This document shows positions 1 to 8,403 of a stretch of DNA of 64,000 nt, in pieces; positions within the stretch are counted from its first letter, which is position 1, and every line of letters starts with the position of its first letter. The stretch lies in NCBI GenBank assembly GCA_947504195.1, contig CANNGN010000001.1:310001-374000 (forward strand). Reading direction: 5' to 3'. A program made the translations under genes and the position numbers. The notes under the pieces were generated by a model that saw nothing but the letters and a program-made list of their open reading frames with translations, was not told the origin of the DNA and made no database searches. Source of the DNA: an uncultured Vibrio sp. (GTDB lineage Bacteria; Pseudomonadota; Gammaproteobacteria; Enterobacterales; Vibrionaceae).

Positions 1-2
1 TG

Positions 3-815
3 GGAAACTGGAAACTGCACCTTTTGGTTATTGGCATATCGGTTGTTGCTGAATTGGTTGGTGTATTAAAAGTGCCACTTGGTGGTGGAATTGTCATCGT
101 TCTATTGCCTCTATTCTACGCTTTTATCATTGGGTTGTTGTTTAACCCGAACGTCGTTAGTAAAGCAAAAGTGGTTCTGACGTCGAAACAAGCAGAACGC
201 GCCACTCCAATTATCATCATTTCAGTTCTGCCTTTCTTAGCCAAATTCGGTACGCTCATTGGGCCATCACTCGATAAAATATTAGCGGTCGGTCCTGCCA
301 TGATTTTTCAGGAATTGGGAAATCTAGGAACGCTAATTATCGCAATACCTGTTGCTGTCATCATTTTGAAAATGGGCCGAGAATCCATTGGCTCGTGTTT
401 TTCCATTGCCCGTGAGCCAAATATTGCGTTAATTTCCGATAAATATGGCCTCAAAAGTCCCGAAGGGATTGGTGTTATGGGGGTTTATGTCATGGGTACT
501 ATGTTTGGTACTTTATATTTCTCGATCTTAGCGTCTTTCTTAGCGTCTACCGGCTGGTTTGATATTCGCGCTCTTGCGATGGCTTGTGGTGTGGGTAGTG
601 GCAGTATGACAGCAGCATGTTCAGGTTCTCTGGGTGAAATGCTACCGAATATGAAAGAAGAGATCATTGCGTTAGCTGGAGCCAGTAACTTGCTCACCAA
701 TGCGACCGGTTTATTTGTGGGTCTATTTATTGCGTTACCTTTAGCCGAGCGACTCTATAAAATTTGTTCAAAAGTAAGCACGAATAAAACCTCAGAAGAA
801 ACAGTAGCGGAGTAA
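3..815 (+). CDS. DUF3100-type multi-pass membrane protein (5' end cut by window)
   Basis: The reading frame is open back to the first bases of the window, so the start codon lies upstream; an internal TTG at 24 is unlikely to be the true start. The visible protein is almost wholly hydrophobic, with about eight predicted membrane segments separated by short loops and a short charged C-terminus. It resembles DUF3100 membrane proteins, whose function is not established. Its stop codon shares a base with the next possible ATG (TAATG at 813-817), so the two genes are translationally coupled. With the small membrane protein and M20 amidohydrolase that follow, a transporter feeding an acylated or peptide-like substrate to the hydrolase is a reasonable inference. 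The family call rests on remembered similarity only. Confidence 0.6.
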   Translation, partial: GNWKLHLLVIGISVVAELVGVLKVPLGGGIVIVLLPLFYAFIIGLLFNPNVVSKAKVVLTSKQAERATPIIIISVLPFLAKFGTLIGPSLDKILAVGPAMIFQELGNLGTLIIAIPVAVIILKMGRESIGSCFSIAREPNIALISDKYGLKSPEGIGVMGVYVMGTMFGTLYFSILASFLASTGWFDIRALAMACGVGSGSMTAACSGSLGEMLPNMKEEIIALAGASNLLTNATGLFVGLFIALPLAERLYKICSKVSTNKTSEETVAE

Positions 816-820
816 TGACC

Positions 821-1291
821 ATGACAAATTCAGCAGTTAATAAAAACGTAAATTCATCGATTGATCTTGTGAATTATACTTCGACGTTAGTGATTGTGTG
901 TTTGGTTGCGCTAATCAGTAACTGGGCGGGCACGGGTACGACGCCTCTCGCTTCTCTACCTGGGATGTTTATTATCTTTTTGATGGTAGTGGCGAGCTTA
1001 GTTATCGCTAAAATTGTGCCATTTTATTTACCTTCAGTTGCTTGGCTTTCGTTAATCAGTGTATTACTAACCATACCAGCGTCACCTGTTTCTGAATGGA
1101 TGTTAGGATATATTAGTGAGGTGTCATTCTTAAGCCTTGTAAGTCCTGTTCTTGCTTATGCAGGTATCGCAATAAGTAAGCAAGAAATTACGACGTTTAA
1201 GTCGTCTGGCGTCAAGATTGTTGTTATTGCAGTGCTTGTGTTTTCAGGTACATTTATTGGCTCGGCATTGGTTGCGAACCTTCTACTGTAG
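821..1291 (+). CDS. small multi-pass membrane protein, partner of the DUF3100 protein
   Basis: About 156 residues with a short polar N-terminus and four or five hydrophobic segments. I do not recognise a named family. Two ATGs are available: 815, overlapping the upstream stop codon, and 821. The second is preferred because GGAG lies 8 bases before it but only 2 before the first. The tight coupling to the upstream DUF3100-type gene suggests the two form one membrane complex, much as other paired small and large DUF permeases do. That function is an inference from context. Confidence 0.6.
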   Translation: MTNSAVNKNVNSSIDLVNYTSTLVIVCLVALISNWAGTGTTPLASLPGMFIIFLMVVASLVIAKIVPFYLPSVAWLSLISVLLTIPASPVSEWMLGYISEVSFLSLVSPVLAYAGIAISKQEITTFKSSGVKIVVIAVLVFSGTFIGSALVANLLL

Positions 1292-1337
1292 TGCGTATTC
1301 ATTAAGTTGATATTCACCAGCGTTTTTCTAAATTTAA

Positions 1338-2528
1338 ATGAGCGAAGTAAAGGCTATGATAAAAGATATTGAACATAATTCTGAATTCCACGAACAGCTG
1401 ATTCAATGGAGAAAAGATATTCATGCGAATCCAGAAACAGCTTACGAAGAGTTTAGAACATCTGACATTGTTGCTGATATCTTGAGTGCAAACGGGCTAC
1501 AAATTCATCGTGGCCTCGGTGGTACAGGGGTAGTTGCAACTCTACATGGTAATTTAGGCGCTGGTGATTCTATTGCACTTAGAGCCGATATGGATGCATT
1601 GAACTTAACCGAATTAAACTCTTTTTCTCATTGTTCTAAGCACGAAGGTAAAATGCACGCTTGTGGGCATGACGGCCACACGACGATGTTGTTAGGAGCC
1701 GCGATCACGTTAGCGAAAAGTCCTATATTTAAAGGTACGGTTCATTTTATTTTTCAACCTGCGGAAGAAAATGAAGCGGGCGCAAAAGCGATGATTCAAG
1801 ATGGGTTATTCGATTTATTCCCCGTTAAAGCTGTTTATGGTTTGCATAATTGGCCAGCATTACCTTCAGGAAAGGCGGCCGTACATGATGGTGCAGTGAT
1901 GGCCGCGTTTGATACGTTCGACATCCGTATTATCGGCTCGGGTGGACATGGCGCGATGCCACATGAAGGTGCTGATCCTGTTTTGGCGACTAGCCTTATT
2001 ATCACGGCGTTACAAGGTATTGTAAGTCGTAGTCTAGACCCTCAAAAAGCTGGCGTTGTAAGTGTGACTCAGGTCAATGGCGGTCATGCGTATAACGTGA
2101 TTCCTGAAGATGTCACCATTAAAGGGACAACACGATCATTTTGCCCCGATGTGCGTGACTTGATTGAGAAGAGAATGGCCGAAGTTGTCAATAGCATCGC
2201 TGCCGCTCAAGACTGTAAAGCTGAAATTACCTACACAAGATGCTATCCCGCAACCGTCAATGTTCCTGAGGAAGCTCAGAAATGTCGAGAAGTGTTGGAA
2301 TCGATGTCAGACATTGAGAGTGTCGTTGTCAATCCTGCCGCGAGTATGGGAGGTGAAGACTTCGCCTTCATGTTAGAGCAATGTCCTGGAGCGTATATTT
2401 GGCTTGGAAATGGCGATGCTGAACACTGTCATAGCTTGCATAATCCTAACTATGACTTTAATGACAAAGTATTACCTATTGGCGCGAATTTCTGGGTCAA
2501 GTTGGTACAACATATTCTGGCAGCATAA
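1338..2528 (+). CDS. M20-family amidohydrolase (hippurate hydrolase / N-acyl-amino-acid deacylase type)
   Basis: A 396-residue cytosolic metallopeptidase of the usual length for the M20D amidohydrolases (HipO, AbgA/AmhX and indole-acetyl-amino-acid hydrolase relatives). These cleave the amide bond of N-acyl amino acids with a metal centre. Visible marks are the metal-binding ACGHDGH near residues 108-114, the catalytic PAEE near 141-144, and a C-terminal HSLHNPNYDFND. The dimerisation insert lies between, around residues 185-300. No strong ribosome binding site precedes the ATG at 1338; an ATG at 1356 has a purine-rich stretch just before it, so the start is uncertain. It follows two membrane-protein genes and precedes a LysR gene, suggesting uptake and hydrolysis of an acylated amino acid. 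The exact substrate cannot be read from sequence. Confidence 0.88.
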   Translation: MSEVKAMIKDIEHNSEFHEQLIQWRKDIHANPETAYEEFRTSDIVADILSANGLQIHRGLGGTGVVATLHGNLGAGDSIALRADMDALNLTELNSFSHCSKHEGKMHACGHDGHTTMLLGAAITLAKSPIFKGTVHFIFQPAEENEAGAKAMIQDGLFDLFPVKAVYGLHNWPALPSGKAAVHDGAVMAAFDTFDIRIIGSGGHGAMPHEGADPVLATSLIITALQGIVSRSLDPQKAGVVSVTQVNGGHAYNVIPEDVTIKGTTRSFCPDVRDLIEKRMAEVVNSIAAAQDCKAEITYTRCYPATVNVPEEAQKCREVLESMSDIESVVVNPAASMGGEDFAFMLEQCPGAYIWLGNGDAEHCHSLHNPNYDFNDKVLPIGANFWVKLVQHILAA

Positions 2529-2566
2529 TATATTTAAATGACAATTGATTAGGCTGAATTTATAAG

Positions 2567-3499
2567 ATGGATAATCGTGCATTAAAATATTTTGAAGTGG
2601 TCTGCAATACGGGTAGTGTTCGATCTGCGTCAGAAGTACTGCACGTTTCTCCGTCGGCAATCAGTCGCAAAGTCGCTCAACTTGAATCTAAGCTGGGTGT
2701 GAAGTTGATGGAGCGAGTAGGGCGAGGGATAAAAATTACCGAGCCTGGATTAAGGTTAGCGGAATATATTCGAGATGTTAACTTGCGTCAAAACATACTC
2801 ATTACAGAACTTTCAGAGTTAGATAATCTAAAAACAGGGACGCTCCAAATCTCAATTGGTGGCGGCTTTATTCCCGATTTTGTTGATACGGCTTTGTCGA
2901 AGTTTTCGAGTCGACATCCGGGAATTAAAACCATTCTTCATGTTGGTGGTGGTGATGACATCATTGAGCGCATCACCCACGATGTAACCGATATCGGAAT
3001 ACTGCTCAACGCTAAGCCAGATCCCAGAGTTGAGGTGCTTTATTCATGTCGTTTTCAGGAACTGAGTCTACTTGTTCCTAACTCAAGCCCGTGGGCAAAG
3101 CTTAAACGTTGTTCATCTCAACAGTTAACCGATATCCCCTTAGCGATTCTGAATAATACTTTCGACATCCGAAGAGCGATTGACCTGTTTGAAGTTAGGC
3201 AGGGAATTCGTCTAAAACTGGCGATGGAATGCAACTCTTTTGAGGCTCTGAAACAATACGTTGAAGCGGGATTAGGGGGAACGTTGTTGCCACAAGTCTG
3301 TGTGACTAAAGAGTTACGTAATCATCATTTTACGACGGTACCTGTTGATGGAATGCACTCACTGGATACGACAGTAGATCTAATTATCCGCAAAGGTAAG
3401 GCACAAAGTGCGTCGGTGAAGGAAATGAAAGCGTGTATTATTGATAATATGGGAGCTTTCAATATCAAAGATAATTGCACTTGTGGGACAAAAAGCTAG
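2567..3499 (+). CDS. LysR-type transcriptional regulator
   Basis: A 310-residue protein with the LysR plan. The N-terminal winged helix-turn-helix (about residues 3-62) contains SVRSASEVLHVSPSAISRKV followed by the LESKLGVKLMER wing. An effector-binding domain follows from about residue 90. It lies 38 bases after the M20 amidohydrolase on the same strand and probably regulates that operon, though LysR genes in the same orientation as their targets are less common than divergent ones. The C-terminus ends in a Cys-containing tail (NCTCGTKS) unlike most LysR proteins. Ligand unknown. Confidence 0.88.
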   Translation: MDNRALKYFEVVCNTGSVRSASEVLHVSPSAISRKVAQLESKLGVKLMERVGRGIKITEPGLRLAEYIRDVNLRQNILITELSELDNLKTGTLQISIGGGFIPDFVDTALSKFSSRHPGIKTILHVGGGDDIIERITHDVTDIGILLNAKPDPRVEVLYSCRFQELSLLVPNSSPWAKLKRCSSQQLTDIPLAILNNTFDIRRAIDLFEVRQGIRLKLAMECNSFEALKQYVEAGLGGTLLPQVCVTKELRNHHFTTVPVDGMHSLDTTVDLIIRKGKAQSASVKEMKACIIDNMGAFNIKDNCTCGTKS

Positions 3500-3564
3500 C
3501 TGTTTTATTATTGATAGTGAATAATTTAGATTCTAGAGAGCTCTATATATTACGAGGATAGATA

Positions 3565-4530
3565 ATGAAACTCCAGCAACTGCGTTATATTCGAGAGATA
3601 CAAAGAAATAGATACAATATATCGTTAACGGCTGAGACGTTATTTACTTCTCAGCCGGGTATAAGTAAACAAGTTGGCTTACTCGAAACAGAGCTCGGGG
3701 TTCAGATATTCGAAAGGAGTGGTAAGCATTTATCCGGTGCAACAGAAATTGGCCAAGAGATAATTCGAGAAGCATGCCAAATGCTCGATATCGAAGATAG
3801 AATCAAGTCTATTTCTTCCGAGCTAACATCGCCCGATAAAGGTCGTCTAAATATATTTACTACCAACGCAATTGCGAATTTTCTTTTACCAGAAAGTGTC
3901 GGTTATTTTATCAAACGCTATCCCAAAGTCGCTCTACACATGGGAACGATAGAGCCAGGTTCAACGAACAATACCTTAGATGCCGGCCCACATGATTTGT
4001 TTATTATCGCCCAGGATATTGAAGAAAACAGCGATCTTAGAGTGTTACCTGTTTACAAATGGTCTCTGAGCCTTGTTGTGCCATCGGATCACCCACTCGC
4101 AACAGAAGAAAACCTCACGCTAGACTTAATCGCAAAAGAGAAACTGATCAGTTACGAACCCAAATCGACAGGGCGTATGGCCGTCGACAGTGCGTTCCAA
4201 GCTCACGGGTTAGATCCTGAATATATTATTACCGCAATGAATGTTGAAGTAATTAAAGAATATGCGAAAACAGGTCTTGGTGTTGGAATCGTTGCTTCCG
4301 TTGCGAAAGATAAAGCGGATGATTCGCTTACTTTCCGATCATTAGATGGTTTAATTCCAGATTGTTATGCTTGGCTCTGTTACAGCAAGAATACGTATTT
4401 AAAAAAACATGCATATGACTTTATAGAGAAATTTGCACCGCACTTAACTCGTTCCGTTATTGAAGAAACATCGACAATGAGTAAGGCAGAATTGGTCGAA
4501 CGATTTAAAGATTTGGTGACGTATCGGTAG
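3565..4530 (+). CDS. CysB-like LysR-type regulator
   Basis: The 321-residue protein begins MKLQQLRYIREI and carries TSQPGISKQV and IFERSGKHL in the helix-turn-helix and wing. It later has GLGVGIVAS and FIEKFAPHLTR near the C-terminus. All are hallmarks of CysB/Cbl, the LysR subgroup that reads sulfur status through O-/N-acetylserine or sulfate. A clear ribosome binding site (GAGGA) precedes the ATG. Vibrios normally have a canonical cysB elsewhere, so this is probably a paralogue; whether it senses acetylserine cannot be told. It is followed by a large inverted repeat and then, convergently, by the amino acid ABC transporter, so it does not obviously sit in that operon. Confidence 0.82.
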   Translation: MKLQQLRYIREIQRNRYNISLTAETLFTSQPGISKQVGLLETELGVQIFERSGKHLSGATEIGQEIIREACQMLDIEDRIKSISSELTSPDKGRLNIFTTNAIANFLLPESVGYFIKRYPKVALHMGTIEPGSTNNTLDAGPHDLFIIAQDIEENSDLRVLPVYKWSLSLVVPSDHPLATEENLTLDLIAKEKLISYEPKSTGRMAVDSAFQAHGLDPEYIITAMNVEVIKEYAKTGLGVGIVASVAKDKADDSLTFRSLDGLIPDCYAWLCYSKNTYLKKHAYDFIEKFAPHLTRSVIEETSTMSKAELVERFKDLVTYR

Positions 4531-4554
4531 GGTGTCAGTTCAGACTATTTAAAT

Positions 4555-4660
4555 GTGATTCGTAACGTCTGGCATTGCACCTTTGCTTAGTTACCTTAGC
4601 TTAGAGCAACGAAGGTAAGGTGCAATGGCTGAATTCCAGCATCGTTGCGAATCACTTTTT
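4555..4660 (+). terminator. long imperfect inverted repeat with trailing T run (probable terminator)
   Basis: The outer arms (4555-4567 and 4643-4655) pair over 13 positions with one mismatch. The inner arms contain CATTGCACCTT and its complement AAGGTGCAATG, with an 8-base bulge on the right side. TTTTT follows at 4656. It lies between the CysB-like gene and the convergent ABC ATPase gene and probably ends transcription of the former. At about 100 bases it is much longer than an ordinary terminator and could be a dispersed palindromic repeat. Confidence 0.55.
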
Positions 4661-4664
4661 AAGC

Positions 4665-5390
4665 TCACAAAATATTGGATAGGAACTTTTTTAATCTTGG
4701 GTGAGAAGGGTTGTCGAAAAAGTTTTCCGGCGTGTCATCAACAAGCAGTTGTCCATCTTCCATAAACAATACTCGGTCGGCAACTTCATTAGCAAACCCC
4801 ATTTCATGAGTCACCACAACCATTGTCATCCCTTCTTCTGCCAAGGACTTCATGACATCGAGAACCTCACCGACCATTTCTGGATCTAGCGCTGATGTTG
4901 GTTCGTCAAATAGCATCAGATCGGGATTCATCGCCAGTGATCTGGCAATAGCAACACGCTGTTGCTGCCCACCGGATAATTGACTTGGGAAAACATCGAC
5001 CTTGTCTGCAAGACCAACTCGTGTAAGCAGTTTTACCGCATCTTTATCAACTTGCTCTTTATCTTGGTTTAATACCTTTAGAGGAGCGAGCATGACATTT
5101 TTCTTCACCGTTAGATGAGGGAAGAGGTTAAATGATTGGAACACCATCCCGACATTTTCACGCAGCGTATTAATGTTGGTAGAGGGGTCATACATATTGA
5201 TCCCATCGATAATAATCTCGCCTTCAGAAACGGTTTCTAGCTGATTTAGCGTACGTAAAAATGTCGATTTACCTGAGCCAGATGGGCCAATAATCACGAC
5301 AACTTCACCACGTTTAACTGTAACGGAGACCTTTTTAAGGGCGTGACAATTATTGGCGTAGATCTTATCGACACCAGAGGCGATCACCAT
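4665..5390 (-). CDS. polar amino acid ABC transporter, ATP-binding subunit (GlnQ/ArtP/HisP type)
   Basis: Cytoplasmic ATPase of a polar amino acid importer. The start at 5390 gives about 241 residues beginning MVIASGVDK and has AAGGCGAAG just upstream; the frame stays open further upstream but would then overlap the permease gene. Walker A is GPSGSGKST, the Q-loop lies in [14 protein letters not shown], the signature is LSGGQQQR, Walker B is [14 protein letters not shown], and the switch histidine is in VVTHEMGFA. These match the GlnQ/HisP/ArtP subgroup closely. It is the last of three genes (binding protein, permease, ATPase) on the minus strand. The ARG-box-like sites at the operon promoter point to arginine or another basic amino acid. 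Confidence 0.93.
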   Translation of the reverse strand: MVIASGVDKIYANNCHALKKVSVTVKRGEVVVIIGPSGSGKSTFLRTLNQLETVSEGEIIIDGINMYDPSTNINTLRENVGMVFQSFNLFPHLTVKKNVMLAPLKVLNQDKEQVDKDAVKLLTRVGLADKVDVFPSQLSGGQQQRVAIARSLAMNPDLMLFDEPTSALDPEMVGEVLDVMKSLAEEGMTMVVVTHEMGFANEVADRVLFMEDGQLLVDDTPENFFDNPSHPRLKKFLSNIL

Positions 5391-5412
5391 ATCTTCGCCT
5401 TTATATTCAGTT

Positions 5413-6360
5413 CTAGTCACTGTTTGATAACCTCTTCTCGATACGTTGAACACCAAAGGACAATGTGGAAGTCAGTACAAGGTAAAGCGCCGCGACTGCA
5501 AACCATACTTCAAAGGTGGCGAAACTGCCGGCAACGACTTCACGACCTGCTTTGGTTAGATCGGTGATGGAGATAACAGATACCAGTGATGAATCTTTGA
5601 TCAGGTTAATTAACTGTCCAGCCATTGGCGGTAAGGTACGTTTAAAGGCTTGAGGCAAGATAACGTAGGTCATCGCCTTTGGGTAACTCATTCCTAGAGA
5701 GCGCGCGGCTTCCATCTGCCCAGGAGGAATAGATTGAATGCCCGAGCGAATGATCTCGGCAACATATGCACCGGTAAAAATCGACAATGCCGTAATACCA
5801 GCGGTAAATCTATCTAGGTCGAAAATGGTTCCCAAGAAAAAATAGACAATAAATATCTGAACAAGCAGTGGTGTACCGCGAATTATTTCAACATATAAGA
5901 AAGAAAAATTTCGGTTGAGCGGATTACCTGAAATACGCATCAATGCTGCAATTAGACCAAGTATGATTGCGAAAAATAGAGAGATAACAGAGAGCTTAAT
6001 GGTCATTAATAGACCCTTTAATAGCACTCCCATGCTTTGCTGATCGACGTTAGAGATTCTGTCGCCGGCAAAAACAATGTCGCCATCACTCACAAACACT
6101 TCATCCGCTTCTTCAATCACTAAAGCGGGATCACCATTGTCAAAATTGACCGTCATAATGCCCGTATCACTAATGGATACCTCACCATCACTTTCAACAA
6201 TCGTTTCTATCGGAGATGAATCGATTATATAAGGGACAATTCGACCCCATTGCCAAGTATAATCAATCTTTTGCGATGCAGAATAGACTGCATATCCAAC
6301 CGCGAGCAAGGAGAGTATAAATAGTACCGTCCACTTCCAGTTGCTTTTTTTATATTGCAT
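5413..6360 (-). CDS. polar amino acid ABC transporter permease with an N-terminal periplasmic insert
   Basis: Inner-membrane permease of the HisM/GlnP family. The ATG at 6360 ([10 protein letters not shown]) gives about 315 residues; longer readings start in what should be the intergenic gap. The first helix lies near residues 8-28. About 75 acidic, non-hydrophobic residues follow before the conserved transport domain, which starts near residue 108 ([13 protein letters not shown]). The domain includes [12 protein letters not shown] and the EAA-loop region [21 protein letters not shown]. Members such as E. coli HisM or ArtQ lack so long an insert, which makes this protein 70-90 residues longer. 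It lies between the binding-protein and ATPase genes, 22 bases before the latter. Confidence 0.9.
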   Translation of the reverse strand: MQYKKSNWKWTVLFILSLLAVGYAVYSASQKIDYTWQWGRIVPYIIDSSPIETIVESDGEVSISDTGIMTVNFDNGDPALVIEEADEVFVSDGDIVFAGDRISNVDQQSMGVLLKGLLMTIKLSVISLFFAIILGLIAALMRISGNPLNRNFSFLYVEIIRGTPLLVQIFIVYFFLGTIFDLDRFTAGITALSIFTGAYVAEIIRSGIQSIPPGQMEAARSLGMSYPKAMTYVILPQAFKRTLPPMAGQLINLIKDSSLVSVISITDLTKAGREVVAGSFATFEVWFAVAALYLVLTSTLSFGVQRIEKRLSNSD

Positions 6361-6420
6361 TTTAATACCAAGATAAACGTGACAAGTAGCCAGACACACA
6401 AAGTATCTGGCTTAATGAAC

Positions 6421-7218
6421 TTATTTAATTTGCTTTAACCAAGCGTCACTCTTGAACCATTTGTCGTAGATGCGATCATAAGTACCATCACCTTTGATCT
6501 GGCGAAGGAAGTTATTTAAAAAGTTAAGCATATCTGGATCGCCTTGTTTCACTGCGATACCGAGTGGCTCAAATGTGAAGGGTTCAAGTATTGATGCGAC
6601 TTTATCGCTATTTTGAGCGGCATAGATAGAGACAAATGGCATATCATAAATCATGGCATCGGCTTTACCATTGATGACTTCCATTGCGGCATCGGTTTCT
6701 GTTTCAAATGCGTTATATTTCGCCTTGCTAAGCATTCTCTTAACTACCACTTCACCTGTTGTACCAAGCTTACTGGTTACCGTGTGTTCAGACGTGTTCA
6801 GATCTTTATAACTCTTTATTTTACCCTCTAGCTTTGGGTTAAGAATAATAGATTGACCAACGATGATGTACGGGTCTGAAAAGTTCACTTTCATATTGCG
6901 CTGCGCATTGATAGTCATGCCCGCAATGATCATGTCACATTTACCTGTGATAAGCGCTGGAATAATGCCATCCCACGCGGTGTTCACTGGCACATATTTT
7001 ACGCCCATCTCTTTTGCCATCACTTTACCTAAGTCGATGTCAAAACCTACGTAGCTGTTATTTTTTGATTTCATTTCAAATGGCATGTAGCCAGCGTCAA
7101 AACATGCGCGTAGCTCACCAGATTCGGCAATGCGATCCAATCCTTCACTCGCGTTTGCGGTAGCAGAGCAAAGCACTATTGCACCAAGAGCGAGAACTTT
7201 ATTTAATGTCACCTTCAT
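6421..7218 (-). CDS. polar amino acid ABC transporter, periplasmic substrate-binding protein
   Basis: A 265-residue periplasmic binding protein of SBP family 3. It opens with a signal peptide ending near LCSATANA, and the mature part starts SEGLDRIAESGELRACFDAG. Family marks include PFEMKSKNNSYVGFDIDLGK, WDGIIPALITGKCDMIIAGMTI, and a C-terminal DGTYDRIYDKWF. AAGGA lies 8 bases before the ATG. It is the first gene of the importer operon. Two ARG-box-like palindromes at 7255-7292 next to a good -10 (TATAGT, minus strand, 7246-7251) suggest ArgR repression and therefore arginine, ornithine, lysine or histidine as ligand. The ligand is an inference. Confidence 0.92.
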   Translation of the reverse strand: MKVTLNKVLALGAIVLCSATANASEGLDRIAESGELRACFDAGYMPFEMKSKNNSYVGFDIDLGKVMAKEMGVKYVPVNTAWDGIIPALITGKCDMIIAGMTINAQRNMKVNFSDPYIIVGQSIILNPKLEGKIKSYKDLNTSEHTVTSKLGTTGEVVVKRMLSKAKYNAFETETDAAMEVINGKADAMIYDMPFVSIYAAQNSDKVASILEPFTFEPLGIAVKQGDPDMLNFLNNFLRQIKGDGTYDRIYDKWFKSDAWLKQIK

Positions 7219-7541
7219 TCTATCAATTCCTTGTTATATTTAAATACTATATGGTATGAATGATTATTCATTTATCTGCATAAATTTTCATTTTAGCGGA
7301 ATAAAAATGTATTATATTTAATATTATTATTTAAATATTGATCTCTCAGTGTATTTATATGCATTCTGGTGGTTGTTTGAGCAATATGTCTGCTGTTTGT
7401 GATGATATCCAGTTATTTGCTCTAGCTTTGATGGTGAGCTTTAGCGACTTTTTCTAGATAACAAAACGTGTTTAAACTGGATATGGGTGGTAGAAATAAG
7501 CTGGCTGGCGAATAGAAATGTTATGTTTTTGAGGAAAAATC
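7219..7541. other. gene-free AT-rich stretch holding the ABC operon promoter
   Basis: About 320 bases between the divergent binding-protein and GNAT genes. It holds the candidate ARG boxes and -10 of the importer operon, an AT-rich tract around 7300-7345, and the leader of the GNAT gene. No RNA gene or further coding sequence was seen. Confidence 0.6.
7255..7292 (-). promoter_or_regulatory. candidate tandem ArgR operator (two ARG boxes)
   Basis: Core 1 is TGAATGATTATTCA at 7257-7270. It matches the ARG-box form TGAAT-4 bases-ATTCA in both half-sites, with one G in the usually A/T spacer. Core 2 is TGCATAAATTTTCA at 7277-7290, matching at 12 of 14 positions. The centres are 20 bases apart, as for paired ARG boxes bound by one ArgR hexamer. 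The pair lies immediately upstream of a TATAGT -10 at 7246-7251 on the minus strand, overlapping the -35 region of the importer operon. Strongly suggestive, not tested. Confidence 0.6.
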
Positions 7542-8114
7542 ATGTTTACATTAGAAGTAGAGCAAGGCTTAGAATTAGCGCTCATAGAACCTAAATTTGC
7601 TCCTTTATATTTTGATATCGTATCAAAGCAGCAAGAATACTTGAGTGAGTGGCTCGCGTGGCCGGCTCATGCTGAAAATGAAGAGTTCTTCCTTAGGTTT
7701 ATTAAGCGTTCACTACACGACTATGCAGACGGAAAATCTCTTGTATGTGCGGTGATGTACAACGAACAGCTGGTAGGAAATATTAGCTTTAATAGCATCG
7801 ATCATTCATTACAAAAAGTTGAGATTGGCTATTGGTTGAGAAGTGACTATCGAGGTAAAGGGATAATGAGTAAATCGGTTTCTAAATTGGTCGACTTTGC
7901 TTTTACCGAGTTAGATATGCAAAAGGTCCAAATTTCGGTCGCTGTTGAAAATAACCCTAGTCGGAATATTTGTAAGCGTCTTCAATTCAATTTAGAAGGT
8001 GTTGTCACAAGAGCAGAAAACTTAAATGGTAAGGTTGTCGATCATGCTATTTATGGGCTTAGCCGTACAGAGTGGGTCAAAATTCATTGCTTAGCCCCAC
8101 ATGGAGTAAGATGA
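7542..8114 (+). CDS. GNAT N-acetyltransferase, RimJ/RimL (ribosomal-protein-serine acetyltransferase) type
   Basis: A 190-residue acetyl-CoA-dependent acetyltransferase. The RimL-like features are EYLSEWLAWP near residue 33, then EIGYWLRSDYRGKGIMSKSV, which holds the acetyl-CoA loop (R-G-K-G) near residues 98-112. A later NPSRNICKRLQFNLEG corresponds to the conserved N-x-x-S segment of the family. GAGGAAAA precedes the ATG. It stands alone between the divergent ABC operon and the LysE gene. Relatives acetylate ribosomal proteins, amino acids or antibiotics; the substrate cannot be chosen from sequence. Confidence 0.85.
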   Translation: MFTLEVEQGLELALIEPKFAPLYFDIVSKQQEYLSEWLAWPAHAENEEFFLRFIKRSLHDYADGKSLVCAVMYNEQLVGNISFNSIDHSLQKVEIGYWLRSDYRGKGIMSKSVSKLVDFAFTELDMQKVQISVAVENNPSRNICKRLQFNLEGVVTRAENLNGKVVDHAIYGLSRTEWVKIHCLAPHGVR

Positions 8115-8250
8115 TCGACATACCATTTAGTTTTTTGCAAATAGTGTAATGGCTTATGGTGGAGGTTGTCGTAAAGGCCTCCAACTGGGCAATGTTGCTA
8201 GAAGGATAGCCTGACTGGATCGGTTCACTGGCATTAAATAATATTTCTAG

Positions 8251-8276
8251 AAAAAGGCCACTATCACAGTGGCTTT
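8251..8276 (-). terminator. intrinsic terminator of the LysE-family gene
   Basis: The stem AAGGCCACT / AGTGGCTTT with a 5-base loop is followed by TTTTT on the minus strand, about 130 bases beyond the LysE stop codon. Confidence 0.7.
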
Positions 8277-8403
8277 AATACCTAATCAGTCTGCTTCAAA
8301 CGTAACTACATACTTTTCAAAGTAAAGTCGGCTTACACCTCGATCTAAGTGTTCAAATTTAGTGTACTAGTACAATATTTCCTTATTATTTGAGAGTTGG
8401 AAT

